From positions 1,054,001 through 1,118,000 of the forward strand of contig OY970063.1 of NCBI GenBank assembly GCA_963705275.1: a stretch of 64,000 nt of DNA, read 5' to 3'. This document shows positions 9,341 through 19,534 of the stretch, in pieces. Position 1 is the first letter of the stretch, and the number at the start of each line of letters is the position of its first letter. Below the pieces are notes generated by a model. The model was not told the origin of the DNA, did not search any database, and saw only the letters and a program-made list of their open reading frames with translations. This DNA is from Fen-1135 sp963705275. GTDB lineage: Bacteria > Desulfobacterota > Syntrophia > Syntrophales > UBA2185. A program made the translations under genes and the position numbers.

Positions 9341-10738
9341 ATGACAGGGATGAGAATCGAACATGACACCTTCGGAGAGATCGAAGTTCCCGCGGATCGG
9401 TTATGGGGTGCGCAGACGCAGCGGTCTTTGTTGAACTTCAAGATATCGGAAGAACGTATGCCCCTGGATCTGATCTATGCCCTTGCCCTGATTAAGCGGG
9501 CTGCAGCCCAGGTAAACGCCGAACTCAGCCTATTGGATGGAGACAAAGCCAAAGCTATAATCGCCGCTGCCGACGAGATCATGGAAGGAAAGCACGATAA
9601 AGAGTTTCCGCTCCTCGTTTGGCAAACCGGTTCGGGCACGCAGACCAACATGAACATGAACGAAGTCCTGGCCAACCGGGCGAGTGAAATTCAAGGCGGC
9701 ATGAGGGGCCAAGCCCGGAAGATTCACCCGAACGATGACGTCAATAAGTGCCAATCAACGAATGACGTTTTCCCGACGGCCATGCACGTCTCGGCTGTCA
9801 AGGCCCTGTGTTCCAGGCTCATACCGGCCATCGGCACCCTTACGGAAACGCTGGAATACAAGGCTGCCCTGTTTGACGACATCATCAAGACGGGCCGGAC
9901 GCATCTCCAGGATGCGGTGCCGCTCACCCTGGGGCAGGAGTTCTCCGGTTATGTTGCCCAGATGAATAAAAGCCTTTCATACATAGAGACATCATTCCCT
10001 CACCTCTATGAGGTGGCAATCGGAGGGACTGCCGTAGGGACAGGGCTGAATGCGCATCCCGAGTTCGGTGCCCGTGTCGCTTTCGAGCTGGCGCGGACTT
10101 CAGGCTTCCCTTTTGTCAGCGCACCTAACAGGTTTAAGGCCATTGCCTCTCATGACGCCCTCGTCCATGCCCACGGGACGCTGAAGACCCTCGCCACCTC
10201 CCTCGTGAAGATCGCCAATGACATACGCTGGCTCGCATCAGGGCCGCGCTCCGGTCTGGGGGAGTTGAAGATCCCCGAGAACGAACCGGGAAGTTCAATA
10301 ATGCCGGGCAAGGTCAATCCGACGCAGTCGGAGGCAATGATGATGCTGTGCTTCCAGGTCATGGGAAATGACGTCGCGATCAACATAGGCGGTTCCATGG
10401 GAAACTTTGAATTGAATGTATTCAAGCCTCTCATCATCTACAACTTCCTGCAAAGCGTGCGCCTGCTTGCGGACGGCCTGATAAGTTTCAACGACAACTG
10501 TGCTAAAGGCATCGAAGCCGACCGTGTTCGCATCGAACAGCTGATGAAAAATTCTCTCATGCTTGTTACCGCGCTGACGCCACACATCGGTTACGAGAAG
10601 GCCGCCCGGATTGCCATCCTGGCCCACAAGGAGGGCACCACGCTTCGCGATGCAGCCCTCTCGCTCGGCTACGTCACAGGTGAAGAATTCGACGAGTGGG
10701 TGCGGCCCGAAGCGATGGTTGGAAAGACGGCCGAGTAA
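9341..10738 (+). CDS. fumC: fumarate hydratase, class II
   Basis: The enzyme interconverts fumarate and malate as a soluble, iron-free homotetramer. Its 465 residues match FumC length. The opening IEHDTFGEIEVPADRLWGAQ, the TGRTHLQDA catalytic-His region (about 187) and the signature GSSIMPGKVNP with catalytic Ser319 are all present. GSGTQTNMN distinguishes fumarase from aspartase-type relatives. The ATG at 9341 has only a weak ribosome site, and a second ATG at 9350 is possible. A TTGTCA/TAGTTA pair around 9221-9250 could be its promoter. It stands alone before the nif-type operon. Confidence 0.95.
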   Translation: MTGMRIEHDTFGEIEVPADRLWGAQTQRSLLNFKISEERMPLDLIYALALIKRAAAQVNAELSLLDGDKAKAIIAAADEIMEGKHDKEFPLLVWQTGSGTQTNMNMNEVLANRASEIQGGMRGQARKIHPNDDVNKCQSTNDVFPTAMHVSAVKALCSRLIPAIGTLTETLEYKAALFDDIIKTGRTHLQDAVPLTLGQEFSGYVAQMNKSLSYIETSFPHLYEVAIGGTAVGTGLNAHPEFGARVAFELARTSGFPFVSAPNRFKAIASHDALVHAHGTLKTLATSLVKIANDIRWLASGPRSGLGELKIPENEPGSSIMPGKVNPTQSEAMMMLCFQVMGNDVAINIGGSMGNFELNVFKPLIIYNFLQSVRLLADGLISFNDNCAKGIEADRVRIEQLMKNSLMLVTALTPHIGYEKAARIAILAHKEGTTLRDAALSLGYVTGEEFDEWVRPEAMVGKTAE

Positions 10739-10840
10739 ACGGCCTGCGGGATCGGGTGATTGCAGCTTAGTCGTAAGAACAGTAGTAATCTTCATTGATA
10801 GGCATAAATATTATCTGCTATTCTAAAAAGGAGTAAACTT

Positions 10841-11665
10841 ATGTGGGAATATACTGACAAGGTCAAGGAGCACTTCCTCAATCCACGCAACGTCGGAGAA
10901 GTTGAGAACCCAGATGGCATAGCCGAAGTCGGTTCCATTGCCTGCGGAGACGCCCTCAAACTTTCCTTCAAATTAGACGAGAACAAGAGGATCAAGGACA
11001 TCAAGTTCAAGACCTTTGGCTGCGCCAGCGCGATCGCGACATCATCCGCATTGACAGAGATGGTCAAAGGGATGACCCTCGATGAAGCCATGAAGGTAAC
11101 AAATCAGGACATTGCGGCTTATCTCGGAGGTCTGCCCCAAGAGAAAATGCACTGTTCTGTCATGGGAAAGCAGGCCATGGAGAAGGCTATTGAAAATTAT
11201 AGGGGCGGCCCGCCGGCAGAGCCTGCGGCACAGATTATCTGTGAGTGCTTCGGCGTGACGGAACGCGAAATCGAGCAGGCTGTGAGAGAAAACAATCTCT
11301 CCACTGTCGAAGAGGTAACGAACTACACCAAAGCCGGCGGCGGCTGCGGGGGCTGTCATGACGCCATCAAGCAGATCATCGAGAGAGTACGGGCCGAAGC
11401 TGCGCCCGCAGCCAGACCGAAGCTCTCCAACATCCAGAAGATCAAGATGATCGAGGAAACTATCGATCGCGAAATCCGGCCATCCCTGAAGAAGGACGGC
11501 GGCGACATCGAACTCGTCGATGTCATCGGCAACCGCGTCCTTGTTGCCACAAGAGGAACCTGTGCAACCTGTAAGGCCGCCGATATCACATTGAAACATT
11601 TCGTTGAATTAAAACTCCGGGATTTCGTATCGCCGGAGCTTGTTATTGAAGAGGTGACCACATGA
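10841..11665 (+). CDS. nifU: NifU-type Fe-S cluster scaffold protein
   Basis: A three-module scaffold of 274 residues on which Fe-S clusters are built. The IscU-like domain (1-125) has cluster cysteines 35, 61 and 105. The central [2Fe-2S] BFD-like domain has Cys134, 136, 169 and 172. The C-terminal Nfu domain has C241-x-x-C244. AGGAG lies eight bases upstream of the ATG. It overlaps nifS by four bases, so the two are translationally coupled. No nitrogenase genes are in view, so a housekeeping (NIF-type) Fe-S role is likely, as in many anaerobes. Confidence 0.95.
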   Translation: MWEYTDKVKEHFLNPRNVGEVENPDGIAEVGSIACGDALKLSFKLDENKRIKDIKFKTFGCASAIATSSALTEMVKGMTLDEAMKVTNQDIAAYLGGLPQEKMHCSVMGKQAMEKAIENYRGGPPAEPAAQIICECFGVTEREIEQAVRENNLSTVEEVTNYTKAGGGCGGCHDAIKQIIERVRAEAAPAARPKLSNIQKIKMIEETIDREIRPSLKKDGGDIELVDVIGNRVLVATRGTCATCKAADITLKHFVELKLRDFVSPELVIEEVTT

Positions 11666-12843
11666 AGACTATCTATCTCGACAACAATGCGACAACACAG
11701 GTCGCAGAAGAGGTTCTCGATGCCATGCTGCCCTATTTCCGCGACCTTTACGGGAACCCGTCCAGCATGCATACCTTTGGAGGTCAAGTCGGACGGAGCA
11801 TCCGTGAGGCCCGCGAACAAGCCGCATCCCTGATCGGCGCCCAACCGGAGGAGATTATCTTCACGAGCTGCGGTACGGAAAGCGATAATGCAGCCATCCG
11901 TTCAGCCCTGACTGCCCATCCCGACAGGCGCCACATCTTGACAAGCCGGGTCGAGCATCCCGCAGTCAAGTCCCTATGCGCCCATCTGTCAAGGCAGGGC
12001 TATCGCATAACAGAGCTCCCCGTTGACAAGGACGGCATCCTGGACATGGCCCAGTACGAAAGGGCTCTCACACCGGATACGGCCATCGTCAGCCTCATGT
12101 GGGCGAACAACGAAACAGGGGTGCTCTTTCCCGTGGAAAAGGCATCAGAGCTTGCAACGGAAAGAGGCATTCTGTTTCATACAGACGCCGTCCAGGCAGT
12201 GGGAAAGATTCCCATAAACATGAGGGCCAATGCCATTGATATGCTCTCCATATCCGGTCACAAGCTTCATGCGCCAAAGGGCATCGGAATCCTTTATGTC
12301 CGCAAAGGAACGAAATTCTCTCCTTTTCTTATAGGCGGGCATCAGGAAAAGGAACGACGGGGCGGTACGGAAAACACGCCCAGCATTATCGGACTGGGGA
12401 AGGCCTGCGAATTGGCGGCCGGCAATATGCAAAAAGAGAACAAGATGGTGTTGCTCCTCCGGGACAAACTGGAGGCTGAGATTATCTCACGTATTCCCAA
12501 CAGCCGGGTGAATGGAAACCGCCTGCACAGACTCCCCAACACGACGAATATCAGCTTTGAGTTCGTCGAGGGCGAGGCCATCCTCCTCCTTATGGACGAT
12601 TACGGAATTTGCGCGTCGTCCGGTTCCGCCTGCACTTCAGGGTCATTGCAGCCCTCCCATGTGCTCCGCGCCATGGGCGTCCCATTCACTATGGCCCATG
12701 GCTCCATCAGGTTTAGCCTCTCAATCTATAACACGGAAGAAGATATAGACTTCGTGATAGAAAAGCTGCCTTCCATAATCGAACGGTTGCGCAGTATGTC
12801 GCCGTATTGGAATGTAGGCGACCAGGTATGCTCTGTCCAGTAA
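11662..12843 (+). CDS. nifS: cysteine desulfurase, NifS type
   Basis: A PLP enzyme of 393 residues that takes sulfur from L-cysteine and passes it to NifU. The PLP lysine is Lys201 in SGHKLHAP, and the persulfide cysteine is Cys324 in SSGSACTSGS, the NifS/IscS loop. Length and motifs are normal. The ATG overlaps the nifU stop (ATGA). It is followed 16 bases later by a serine acetyltransferase gene, so the operon both makes the cysteine precursor and uses cysteine sulfur. Confidence 0.95.
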   Translation: MKTIYLDNNATTQVAEEVLDAMLPYFRDLYGNPSSMHTFGGQVGRSIREAREQAASLIGAQPEEIIFTSCGTESDNAAIRSALTAHPDRRHILTSRVEHPAVKSLCAHLSRQGYRITELPVDKDGILDMAQYERALTPDTAIVSLMWANNETGVLFPVEKASELATERGILFHTDAVQAVGKIPINMRANAIDMLSISGHKLHAPKGIGILYVRKGTKFSPFLIGGHQEKERRGGTENTPSIIGLGKACELAAGNMQKENKMVLLLRDKLEAEIISRIPNSRVNGNRLHRLPNTTNISFEFVEGEAILLLMDDYGICASSGSACTSGSLQPSHVLRAMGVPFTMAHGSIRFSLSIYNTEEDIDFVIEKLPSIIERLRSMSPYWNVGDQVCSVQ

Positions 12844-12859
12844 AGGAGGAAAAATCACC

Positions 12860-13822
12860 ATGGAGGATGACAAGGCTAAAACGGATCAGTGCAAAGCTAA
12901 TATTGATATTACCCGGACATTTCGCGATGAAATACCGGCTATCGTTGAAGAGCTTGCGTCGTCCTGCGCCCGCCACGACTGTTTTGACCACGTGGGCCCG
13001 GAACCCATTCCTTCTCGGGAGGCCATCATCGACACCGTGCACATGGCGTGCCGCATTCTCTACCCCGGCTACTTTATCCGCACACGCGTAGATCAGGTCA
13101 ATGTGGGATACTATTTCGGCCAGGAATTGACCGCTCTTTTTGAAGCCCTTGCCGAACAGATTATGCTCGCCATACGGCATGACTGCATCCGGCACGATCA
13201 GCCCTGCACTCACTGCGAAGAGCGTGGCCAGCAGGCTGCCATCGGCTTTCTGCGCAGTATGCCGCAATTGCGTGTTTTGCTTGCCACGGATATTAAAGCG
13301 GCCTATGAAGGAGATCCAGCCGCCAAGAGTTTCGATGAAATCATATTCAGTTATCCGGGGCTTTTCGCAATCACAGTATATCGCATCGCTCATCTGCTGC
13401 ACCACAACGACATTCCCCTTATCCCGCGCATCATGACTGAATACGCCCATAGCAGAACGGGCATAGATATACATCCCGGGGCCGATATCGGAGAAAGTTT
13501 CTTTATCGATCACGGTACGGGTGTCGTAATCGGGGAGACGACCACCATCGGCAAACGTGTCAGAATATATCAGGGAGTAACTTTGGGCGCCCTGTCGCTC
13601 GGCCGTGACGAACTGGAAAGTCTGCGAAACAAGAAGCGTCATCCAACGATTGAGGATGATGCTATCATCTATTCAAATGCAACCGTGCTGGGCGGGAAGA
13701 CCGTCATCGGAGCCCGTTCGGTAATCGGCGGAAACGTCTGGATTACTGACTCGGTGCCGCCGGATACGGAGATATTCCTGAAAAAGCAGGATCTCGTGCT
13801 GAGAGAAAAGACTGCCAAATAG
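12860..13822 (+). CDS. cysE: serine O-acetyltransferase (EpsC/CysE type)
   Basis: Transfers acetyl from acetyl-CoA to serine, giving O-acetylserine for cysteine synthesis. The 320-residue protein has a helical N-terminal part (about 1-190) and a left-handed beta-helix of hexapeptide repeats from about 195. The signature stretch GADIGESFFIDHGTGVVIGE contains the catalytic His. The long N-terminus is typical of the EpsC subgroup found next to nifS in anaerobes. AAAGGAGG precedes the ATG. It is the last gene of nifU-nifS-cysE. Confidence 0.93.
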   Translation: MEDDKAKTDQCKANIDITRTFRDEIPAIVEELASSCARHDCFDHVGPEPIPSREAIIDTVHMACRILYPGYFIRTRVDQVNVGYYFGQELTALFEALAEQIMLAIRHDCIRHDQPCTHCEERGQQAAIGFLRSMPQLRVLLATDIKAAYEGDPAAKSFDEIIFSYPGLFAITVYRIAHLLHHNDIPLIPRIMTEYAHSRTGIDIHPGADIGESFFIDHGTGVVIGETTTIGKRVRIYQGVTLGALSLGRDELESLRNKKRHPTIEDDAIIYSNATVLGGKTVIGARSVIGGNVWITDSVPPDTEIFLKKQDLVLREKTAK

Positions 13823-13880
13823 GCCGCTTGCTTAAGCCGACTGATATAATTGCGGTTCCTCCACATCTGCCAAACCCTTA

Positions 13881-13949
13881 GGTAGCTTATGCCTACCATT
13901 ACTCTTCCATTTAATACTCATTGCTTAGCACTGCCAAACGCATTAGTGT
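13881..13949 (+). promoter_or_regulatory. dyad-20-box promoter element, site A (upstream of glycogen-synthase-like gene)
   Basis: Inverted repeat GGTAG (13881-13885)-N7-CTACC (13893-13897), then A, then 20 bases, then CATTGCTT (13919-13926). TTGCTT reads as a -35, and TAGTGT at 13944-13949, 17 bases on, reads as a -10. The left 22 bases are identical to site B, and the right 25 bases (ending at 13926) are identical to site C. It points toward the gene starting at 14058. The function as an activator site plus promoter is inferred. Confidence 0.65.
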
Positions 13950-14057
13950 GATTGTGGTAAATTGCCCTGACATATGGGGCACTGTAGCGAGTGATCCCTT
14001 CTAACAGCAGAAGGCTATTCGTTATCGCACGAAGGAAATGTGCCGCGAGGATTGCCG

Positions 14058-15722
14058 GTGGAAAAAAGACTGCATAAATCTCAAATGAATGTGACTTCCG
14101 GATATAAGGCGGATAACCCTGCGAGCAACTATGTAAAGACCAGGCCGCGCCGGCGTCACGGGAGCCGTCCTGCGAAGGTGATAAGGAACATAAAGCGCTT
14201 TGAGATCCTGAAGAAGGCGGGGAAGACGACAGTACTCCTTGTGGCCCCGGAGACGGGCAGGCTGCCGGAAGATATGGGAAGCCTGGCGAGATATATATCC
14301 GGCAAATCAGGAGGCCTGGGAGAGGTGGTCTCCGCGCTATCTGAGGGGCTCAGGGCAAGGGGAATCAACTGCCACCTGGCGACGCTTAATCTTAAAAGGC
14401 GCTTTCAAGAGGAGAGCGGCATGGATGAACATGCATGGCGTCAGGTCAGATACAAGGTAGACCCTGACAAGATCCATCTGGTAAGCTCATCTATCTATGC
14501 AAACCTCCCCAGCGCATATTCGGGGAATCCACTTTCCAATGCCGCTGAATTTCAGAAGGAACTGGTAAATAATACCATCAAGACAGTGCGGGCAAGAAGC
14601 GGTGGGATGCTTATCGTGCATAGCCACGACTGGATGGCAGGCGGTGTTGTCACGGCGTATGCGAAATCGAGGGACTGCCCCGTGCTGCATACGGTGCACA
14701 ACGTCCATACAGGCCACATCCCTTTGGATATGCTTTTCGGAGTAGATATTGATAGCCTCGCATGGAATATCTACTTCTCCGAGTATAACGGGAGGACATG
14801 TATCGACTCCCAGGCTACAGCCATTAAGAGCGCCACCATGGTAAATTTCGTGGGGGAAAAGTTTCTCAGGGAAATCATCGAAGATTATTTCCTGGACAGG
14901 TCATTCATCCCCCCGAGCGTGAGGCAGGAGGTCAAGGCAAAGTACAATCACGGTGCGGCATTCTGCATCATCAATGCGCCATCCCCCAGGATGTATCCGG
15001 AGCGCTGCGAGCACCTCGCGAGGAAGTACAATCCCGATGACGATGTTCTGGCAGCAAAGAGGGAGAACCTGGTGGAGTTTCAGAAGAGGACGGGTCTTAT
15101 GACAAATCCGGATGCGATTCTTCTCTACTGGCCGTCGAGACTGGACGAAATGCAGAAGGGATGTGAGCTTCTCGAAGACATTGCCCTTAGATTTGTCATA
15201 GAAAACGCCGACGCCCAGATTGCCGTTGTCGGTAACGGCGTTGAAGGTGATCGGAAGCACGAGGAGATTATGGGAAGGATCGCTTGCGCCTCGGGCGGGA
15301 AGATAACATACCAGCGCTTCAGCGAACCTCTCTCCATGCTCGGCTACGCCGCGGCAAGCGACGTCTTCGGCGCGTCCCTTTATGAGCCCTGCGGTCAGAT
15401 AGACCAGATAGGCAACCTCTTCGGCGCCACAGCGACGAACCGCGACACCGGCGGTTATCATGACAAGATAAAAGAACTGCAATTAAGGTGCGAGGGCGCA
15501 TCTTGCGATACCGGAAACGGATTCCTCTTCTGCAATTATGATCCCGGCGGCTTATGGCACGGACTCACGAGGAGTATACAGTTTCACAGGAACCCGCCGG
15601 AGCAAAGAGAAGAGCAGATGAAGAGGATCATGAGGGAGGCGAGGGAAAGATACGGCTTAGACACCATGATCGATGAATACGTGAAGGCTTACGAGAGGCT
15701 CAACGGCAGGCCGCTTAACTGA
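14058..15722 (+). CDS. glycogen/starch synthase-like glycosyltransferase (GT5 family)
   Basis: A two-domain GT-B glycosyltransferase expected to extend alpha-1,4-glucan from nucleotide-sugar. The ADP-glucose site motif appears as KSGGLGEVV near residue 90, and the C-terminal domain has the EPCGQIDQIGNLFGA acceptor/catalytic loop. At about 554 residues it is longer than E. coli GlgA (477), with an extra basic N-terminal 60 residues. GTG at 14058 is chosen because GAGGA lies seven bases before it; a GTG at 14040 and an ATG at 14085 are alternatives. It shares an upstream element with the alpha-glucan phosphorylase gene at 33281. Confidence 0.8.
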   Translation: MEKRLHKSQMNVTSGYKADNPASNYVKTRPRRRHGSRPAKVIRNIKRFEILKKAGKTTVLLVAPETGRLPEDMGSLARYISGKSGGLGEVVSALSEGLRARGINCHLATLNLKRRFQEESGMDEHAWRQVRYKVDPDKIHLVSSSIYANLPSAYSGNPLSNAAEFQKELVNNTIKTVRARSGGMLIVHSHDWMAGGVVTAYAKSRDCPVLHTVHNVHTGHIPLDMLFGVDIDSLAWNIYFSEYNGRTCIDSQATAIKSATMVNFVGEKFLREIIEDYFLDRSFIPPSVRQEVKAKYNHGAAFCIINAPSPRMYPERCEHLARKYNPDDDVLAAKRENLVEFQKRTGLMTNPDAILLYWPSRLDEMQKGCELLEDIALRFVIENADAQIAVVGNGVEGDRKHEEIMGRIACASGGKITYQRFSEPLSMLGYAAASDVFGASLYEPCGQIDQIGNLFGATATNRDTGGYHDKIKELQLRCEGASCDTGNGFLFCNYDPGGLWHGLTRSIQFHRNPPEQREEQMKRIMREARERYGLDTMIDEYVKAYERLNGRPLN

Positions 15723-15745
15723 ATGCACATCAAGAGGACAGGACT

Positions 15746-16741
15746 ATGGAAAATGCATTAAAGATACTGCTTGTCGAGGATAATAGAACGGACGCTGTAT
15801 TGATTGAAGAAATGATCCATCAGCCGGACGCAGATGGTTCTTACGACATCAGTTACGAATTAATACATAAGGAACTGCTCCGTGACGCCTTGAAATATTT
15901 GGCCGAAAATACGGTTGATGTAATTCTCCTGGACCTGTCTCTTCCCGACAGCAAAGGTCTTGAGACGATAAGAAAAATGGGCGAGAGGGAAAAGAATGCG
16001 CCTATTATCGTCCTCACAGGTCTCGATAATGAAGCCACTGCCATACGAGCGCTGCAACACAGCGTTCAGGACTATCTAAATAAGAACAAGACGGACAGCA
16101 TCCTGCTTCATCGTTCCATAAAATATTCCATGGAACGCTTCAACAATATAAGAGAGAAAGAAAGACTAATAACGGAACTGAAGGAGGCGCTCGATAATAT
16201 AAAGACGCTGCGAGGGCTGCTCCCCATCTGCGCCGGTTGCAAGAATATACGCGATGATGACGGATACTGGATACAGGTTGAATCCTATCTCACGAGCCAC
16301 TCCGATCTCAATTTTACTCACAGCATCTGCCCTGATTGCGTGAAGAAGCTGTATCCCGAATTTACCAGGAATAAGAAGGTGGATGTAGAAAAACGCCAGC
16401 ACCCGAGAAAGAACGTCTCTTTTCCCGCTCTGGTAAGCGGATGCGGATCGGAGGATAAGACGCTGTTGCAGAACGGATTAGTCGTAGATATTTCTCAGGG
16501 GGGATTGCAGATATTAATCCCGAGCACCTATGAGTGCAAGAAGGAAGGCGACGGGGAAGCTTCCAGGATAACCATTACCTTCGCACTGCCCGGTAGTAAG
16601 AAACCCATTACTATAGAGTGTGTGCCCCAAAGTGTATTTCGGTCTGATCAAGAAACCAAGATCGGAGCTTCTTTTGTCGACACTGACATTGAGACGTATC
16701 AAGCCATTCAGAACTACCTGATGAACTCAATATCGGCATAA
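15746..16741 (+). CDS. response regulator with CxxC linker domain and C-terminal PilZ domain
   Basis: A 331-residue signalling protein. The receiver domain (about 1-130) has the acidic pair in VEDN and phospho-acceptor Asp63. A short coiled linker leads to a zinc-ribbon-like module with C162-x-x-C165 and C195-x-x-C198. The PilZ domain (about 212-331) has the c-di-GMP binding RxxxR (Arg217-Arg221) and DxSxxG (DISQGG). It therefore should couple phosphorylation, perhaps metal or redox state, and c-di-GMP. It begins 23 bases after the glycosyltransferase, suggesting co-transcription. Confidence 0.88.
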   Translation: MENALKILLVEDNRTDAVLIEEMIHQPDADGSYDISYELIHKELLRDALKYLAENTVDVILLDLSLPDSKGLETIRKMGEREKNAPIIVLTGLDNEATAIRALQHSVQDYLNKNKTDSILLHRSIKYSMERFNNIREKERLITELKEALDNIKTLRGLLPICAGCKNIRDDDGYWIQVESYLTSHSDLNFTHSICPDCVKKLYPEFTRNKKVDVEKRQHPRKNVSFPALVSGCGSEDKTLLQNGLVVDISQGGLQILIPSTYECKKEGDGEASRITITFALPGSKKPITIECVPQSVFRSDQETKIGASFVDTDIETYQAIQNYLMNSISA

Positions 16742-16799
16742 ATTTCATCGCCCGACATACCCTTTTGTTCTGCGGAAAAGGCTCTCAAGCACGGGTTCT

Positions 16800-18174
16800 A
16801 TGGCAATATTCAAAGACCGGATCATCGACGTTACCACGGGAAATATCTGGACCGGCATCTGGAAACTTTCCTGGCCCATGCTTGTAATGATGATCCTTGG
16901 CTTCCTGGTCGGCTTTACCGATGTATATGTTGCCGGTCTTATCAGCCCGAATGTCCAGGCGGCAGTCGGTTTCATAACTCAGATATATTTCCTTGTCATT
17001 ATTGTTGCAAACGCTATCAGCATAGGCTCACTGGCAGTGATTTCCAGGGCCATCGGCGCCGGAGACGAGGGCAGGGCCATTGATGCCGCAAAGCAATCTC
17101 TCTTCCTCGGCCTGTTGATTTCCATTGCCTTCACTGCGGTTTGTCTCATATTTTATCGCGGCATCATTTCAGGAGCCGGATTCCCGCCGGAGATTACTGA
17201 CATTGCCGAAAATTTCCTGCTGATTTTTGCCTTCGCTCTGGGACCTAATTACCTCCTCGTCATCTCGAACACCATTTTCCGTGCAGGTGCCGAGGTGAAA
17301 AAACCACTCGTGACAATGTTTGTCATCAGTGTGGTGAATATTGCCCTGGATTTCCTGCTCGTTTTCGGCATTCACCCTTTTCCAAAACTCGGCTATGCAG
17401 GAATCGCCTATTCGACGGCCATCTCGACGCTCTTAGGAACCATGATTAACCTAACGTTCCTGGGGCTCAGCGACAGATGGCGACCTGTCTATTCTAATTT
17501 CGGGATCGTATCTTCTGAAATGGTCAAGACCCATTCTCAATGTTGGATGGCCTGCGGGATTTCTCCAGGTCGCCTGGAATATGGCGAGCATACTTATGTT
17601 TAATGTTCTGGGAAGACTGAAAGAGGCAAGTATCACCGCCCTCGCGTCTATTGCCAACGGGCTCCGGATTGAGGCGATAATCTTCCTCCCCGCCTTTGCG
17701 CTCAACATGGCCGCGTCGGTCATTGTGGGCCAGAACCTGGGCGCCGGCGATCCGGAAAGGGCGGAAAAGATGGGCTGGAAGCTGGCCGGTTTGGGGATAG
17801 CGATTACCAGCATCATGGCTGTTATCATCTTCATATGGGCGGAGAGCTTCGCCTCCACCCTGACTTCGGAACCCGCAGTCCTTGCCGAAACGGCGCGGTA
17901 TCTCAGGTTCAATATGGTTTCCGAGCCCTTCCTTGCCTTGAGTACGGTGATGGGAGGCGGTCTTCAGGGCGCGGGTGATACGAGGGGGACAATGTGGGTC
18001 ATCATTATTTCCATGTGGTTTATCCGGCTCCCCCTTGCCGTGTTCTTTGCGCTCCATGCGGGGTTGGGCGCCCCCGGCGTCTGGACGGCCATGGTAATTT
18101 CCATGGCCTGCCAGGGACTCATGATGGCCTGGTGGTTTCACCAAGGGAAATGGAAGAGGCTGGAATTGAAATAA
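16800..18174 (+). pseudogene. MATE family efflux transporter, frameshifted
   Basis: The two halves are in different frames but together form one complete MATE-type multidrug/cation antiporter of about 457 residues with twelve hydrophobic segments. The N-terminal part runs to EMVKT (codon ending 17531). One extra C in the CCC at 17530-17532 shifts the frame, and the protein resumes as ILNVGWPAGF. Removing that base restores the whole protein without loss. So this is either a very young pseudogene or a sequencing/assembly error. The ribosome site at 16800 is weak. The next gene has the same kind of lesion. Confidence 0.8.
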
Positions 18175-18235
18175 ATGTAAAATCCGGAACGTCGGACTCC
18201 GTGATTTAAGAACCGGTGAAAGGAGACAAAGATAA

Positions 18236-19454
18236 ATGCTGCACCTCTACAATTCCATGGGAAAACGATTGGAGGTTTTTCGTCCCGTTAACTCCAAGGT
18301 CGTGAACATATTCACCTGCGGCCCTTCCGTCTACCAGAGGGCGCATATCGGCAATTTCAGGACATTCTTATTCGAAGACGTCTTGGTCAAATATCTTGAA
18401 TATTCCGGTTACAAGGTCAAACGGGGCATGAATTTCACCGATATCGAAGACAAGGCTGTAGCGGAAGCGGAAAAAAAACATACGACGGTGAAGCGCCTGA
18501 CAGAGGAGAATATTGCATCATTCCTCGATGAAATGGCCTTGCTCAAGATCAAGAAACCTGATTATCTTCCGCGCGCTTCCCGTTCGGTCGGCGAGGCGGT
18601 AAAAATCATCGAGGGTCTCGCCGCGCGCGGCACGGCATACTGGCATCGTGGTGACGTATATTTTGATCCGTTAAAATTCAAGGGATTCGGAAAAATTTAC
18701 GGCCTTGATATGACGCGGTGGCCGAAGGCGAAGAGACGACTTCAGCAAAGACACCTATCCGGGCATGCGCTGGAATCTCGGCGATTTCATACTCTGGCAC
18801 GGCTGCAGGGAAGGTGAAAGGGACTGCTGGAAGACATCAATTGGAGCGGGCAGGCCCGCCTGGAACATACAGGATGCAAGCATGGTAAACCGGTATTTCC
18901 ATGAGACCCTCTCCATCTACTGCGGAGGGATCGATAATCTGATCCGCCACCACGACTATACGCGCGCCGTCCTGGAATCTGTGAGACCCTATGCCATGGC
19001 GCGATACTGGCTCCACTGTCAGCATCTATTTGTAAACGGAAAGAAGATGTCCAAGAGCAAGGGGAATATCTACTATACGGATACATTACTTGCCGATGGG
19101 TATAGCCCCGCCGAAATAAGGTTCTTCCTGATCTCAAATCACTACCGGAAGAGGATAAACTATACGGAGAAAAATATGCGCCGTGCCAAAGACAAGCTTC
19201 ATGAGCTGAAAGGCCTGACGCACGGTATTACAGAAAGAGCCGCGGGGAAGCCCCGGCGGGGTTCCCGGAAAGCCCAGAGCCTCCGGGATGTCTTTATCCG
19301 GCACATGGATAATGATTTGCGGCTCGGTGAGGCTATCGATGCCGTGCAGTTTCTTCTATCGGGGATCAGACCGGAGGCCCTGAAACCGGACGAGGCTGCG
19401 GATATCCTCGCCTCGCTCAAGGATATGGACAAGGTATTAAATGTCTTGTTCTAG
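18236..19454 (+). pseudogene. cysteinyl-tRNA synthetase paralogue, frameshifted, degenerate zinc site
   Basis: A class I synthetase-fold protein (about 405 residues once one base is removed near 18740). The catalytic motifs are intact: HIGN in CGPSVYQRAHIGN and KMSKS in GKKMSKSKGN. Of the four zinc ligands that let CysRS select cysteine, only the CGP cysteine and an HH histidine remain; HIECS has become NIQDAS and the HHENE glutamate is replaced. It also ends near residue 405, without the last ~60-residue anticodon-binding part. It is thus unlikely to be the housekeeping CysRS and more like an MshC-type amino-acid-activating relative. AAAGGAG precedes the ATG. The frame change is WPKAKRR to FSKDTYPG. 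Confidence 0.75.
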
Positions 19455-19534
19455 AATAAGAGCAGCAAGACTGAGAAAGACTCCGGTGCTCTCAGGATGC
19501 AAAGGCAAAATAAAAAATGCAAGAGGAGAATGTC

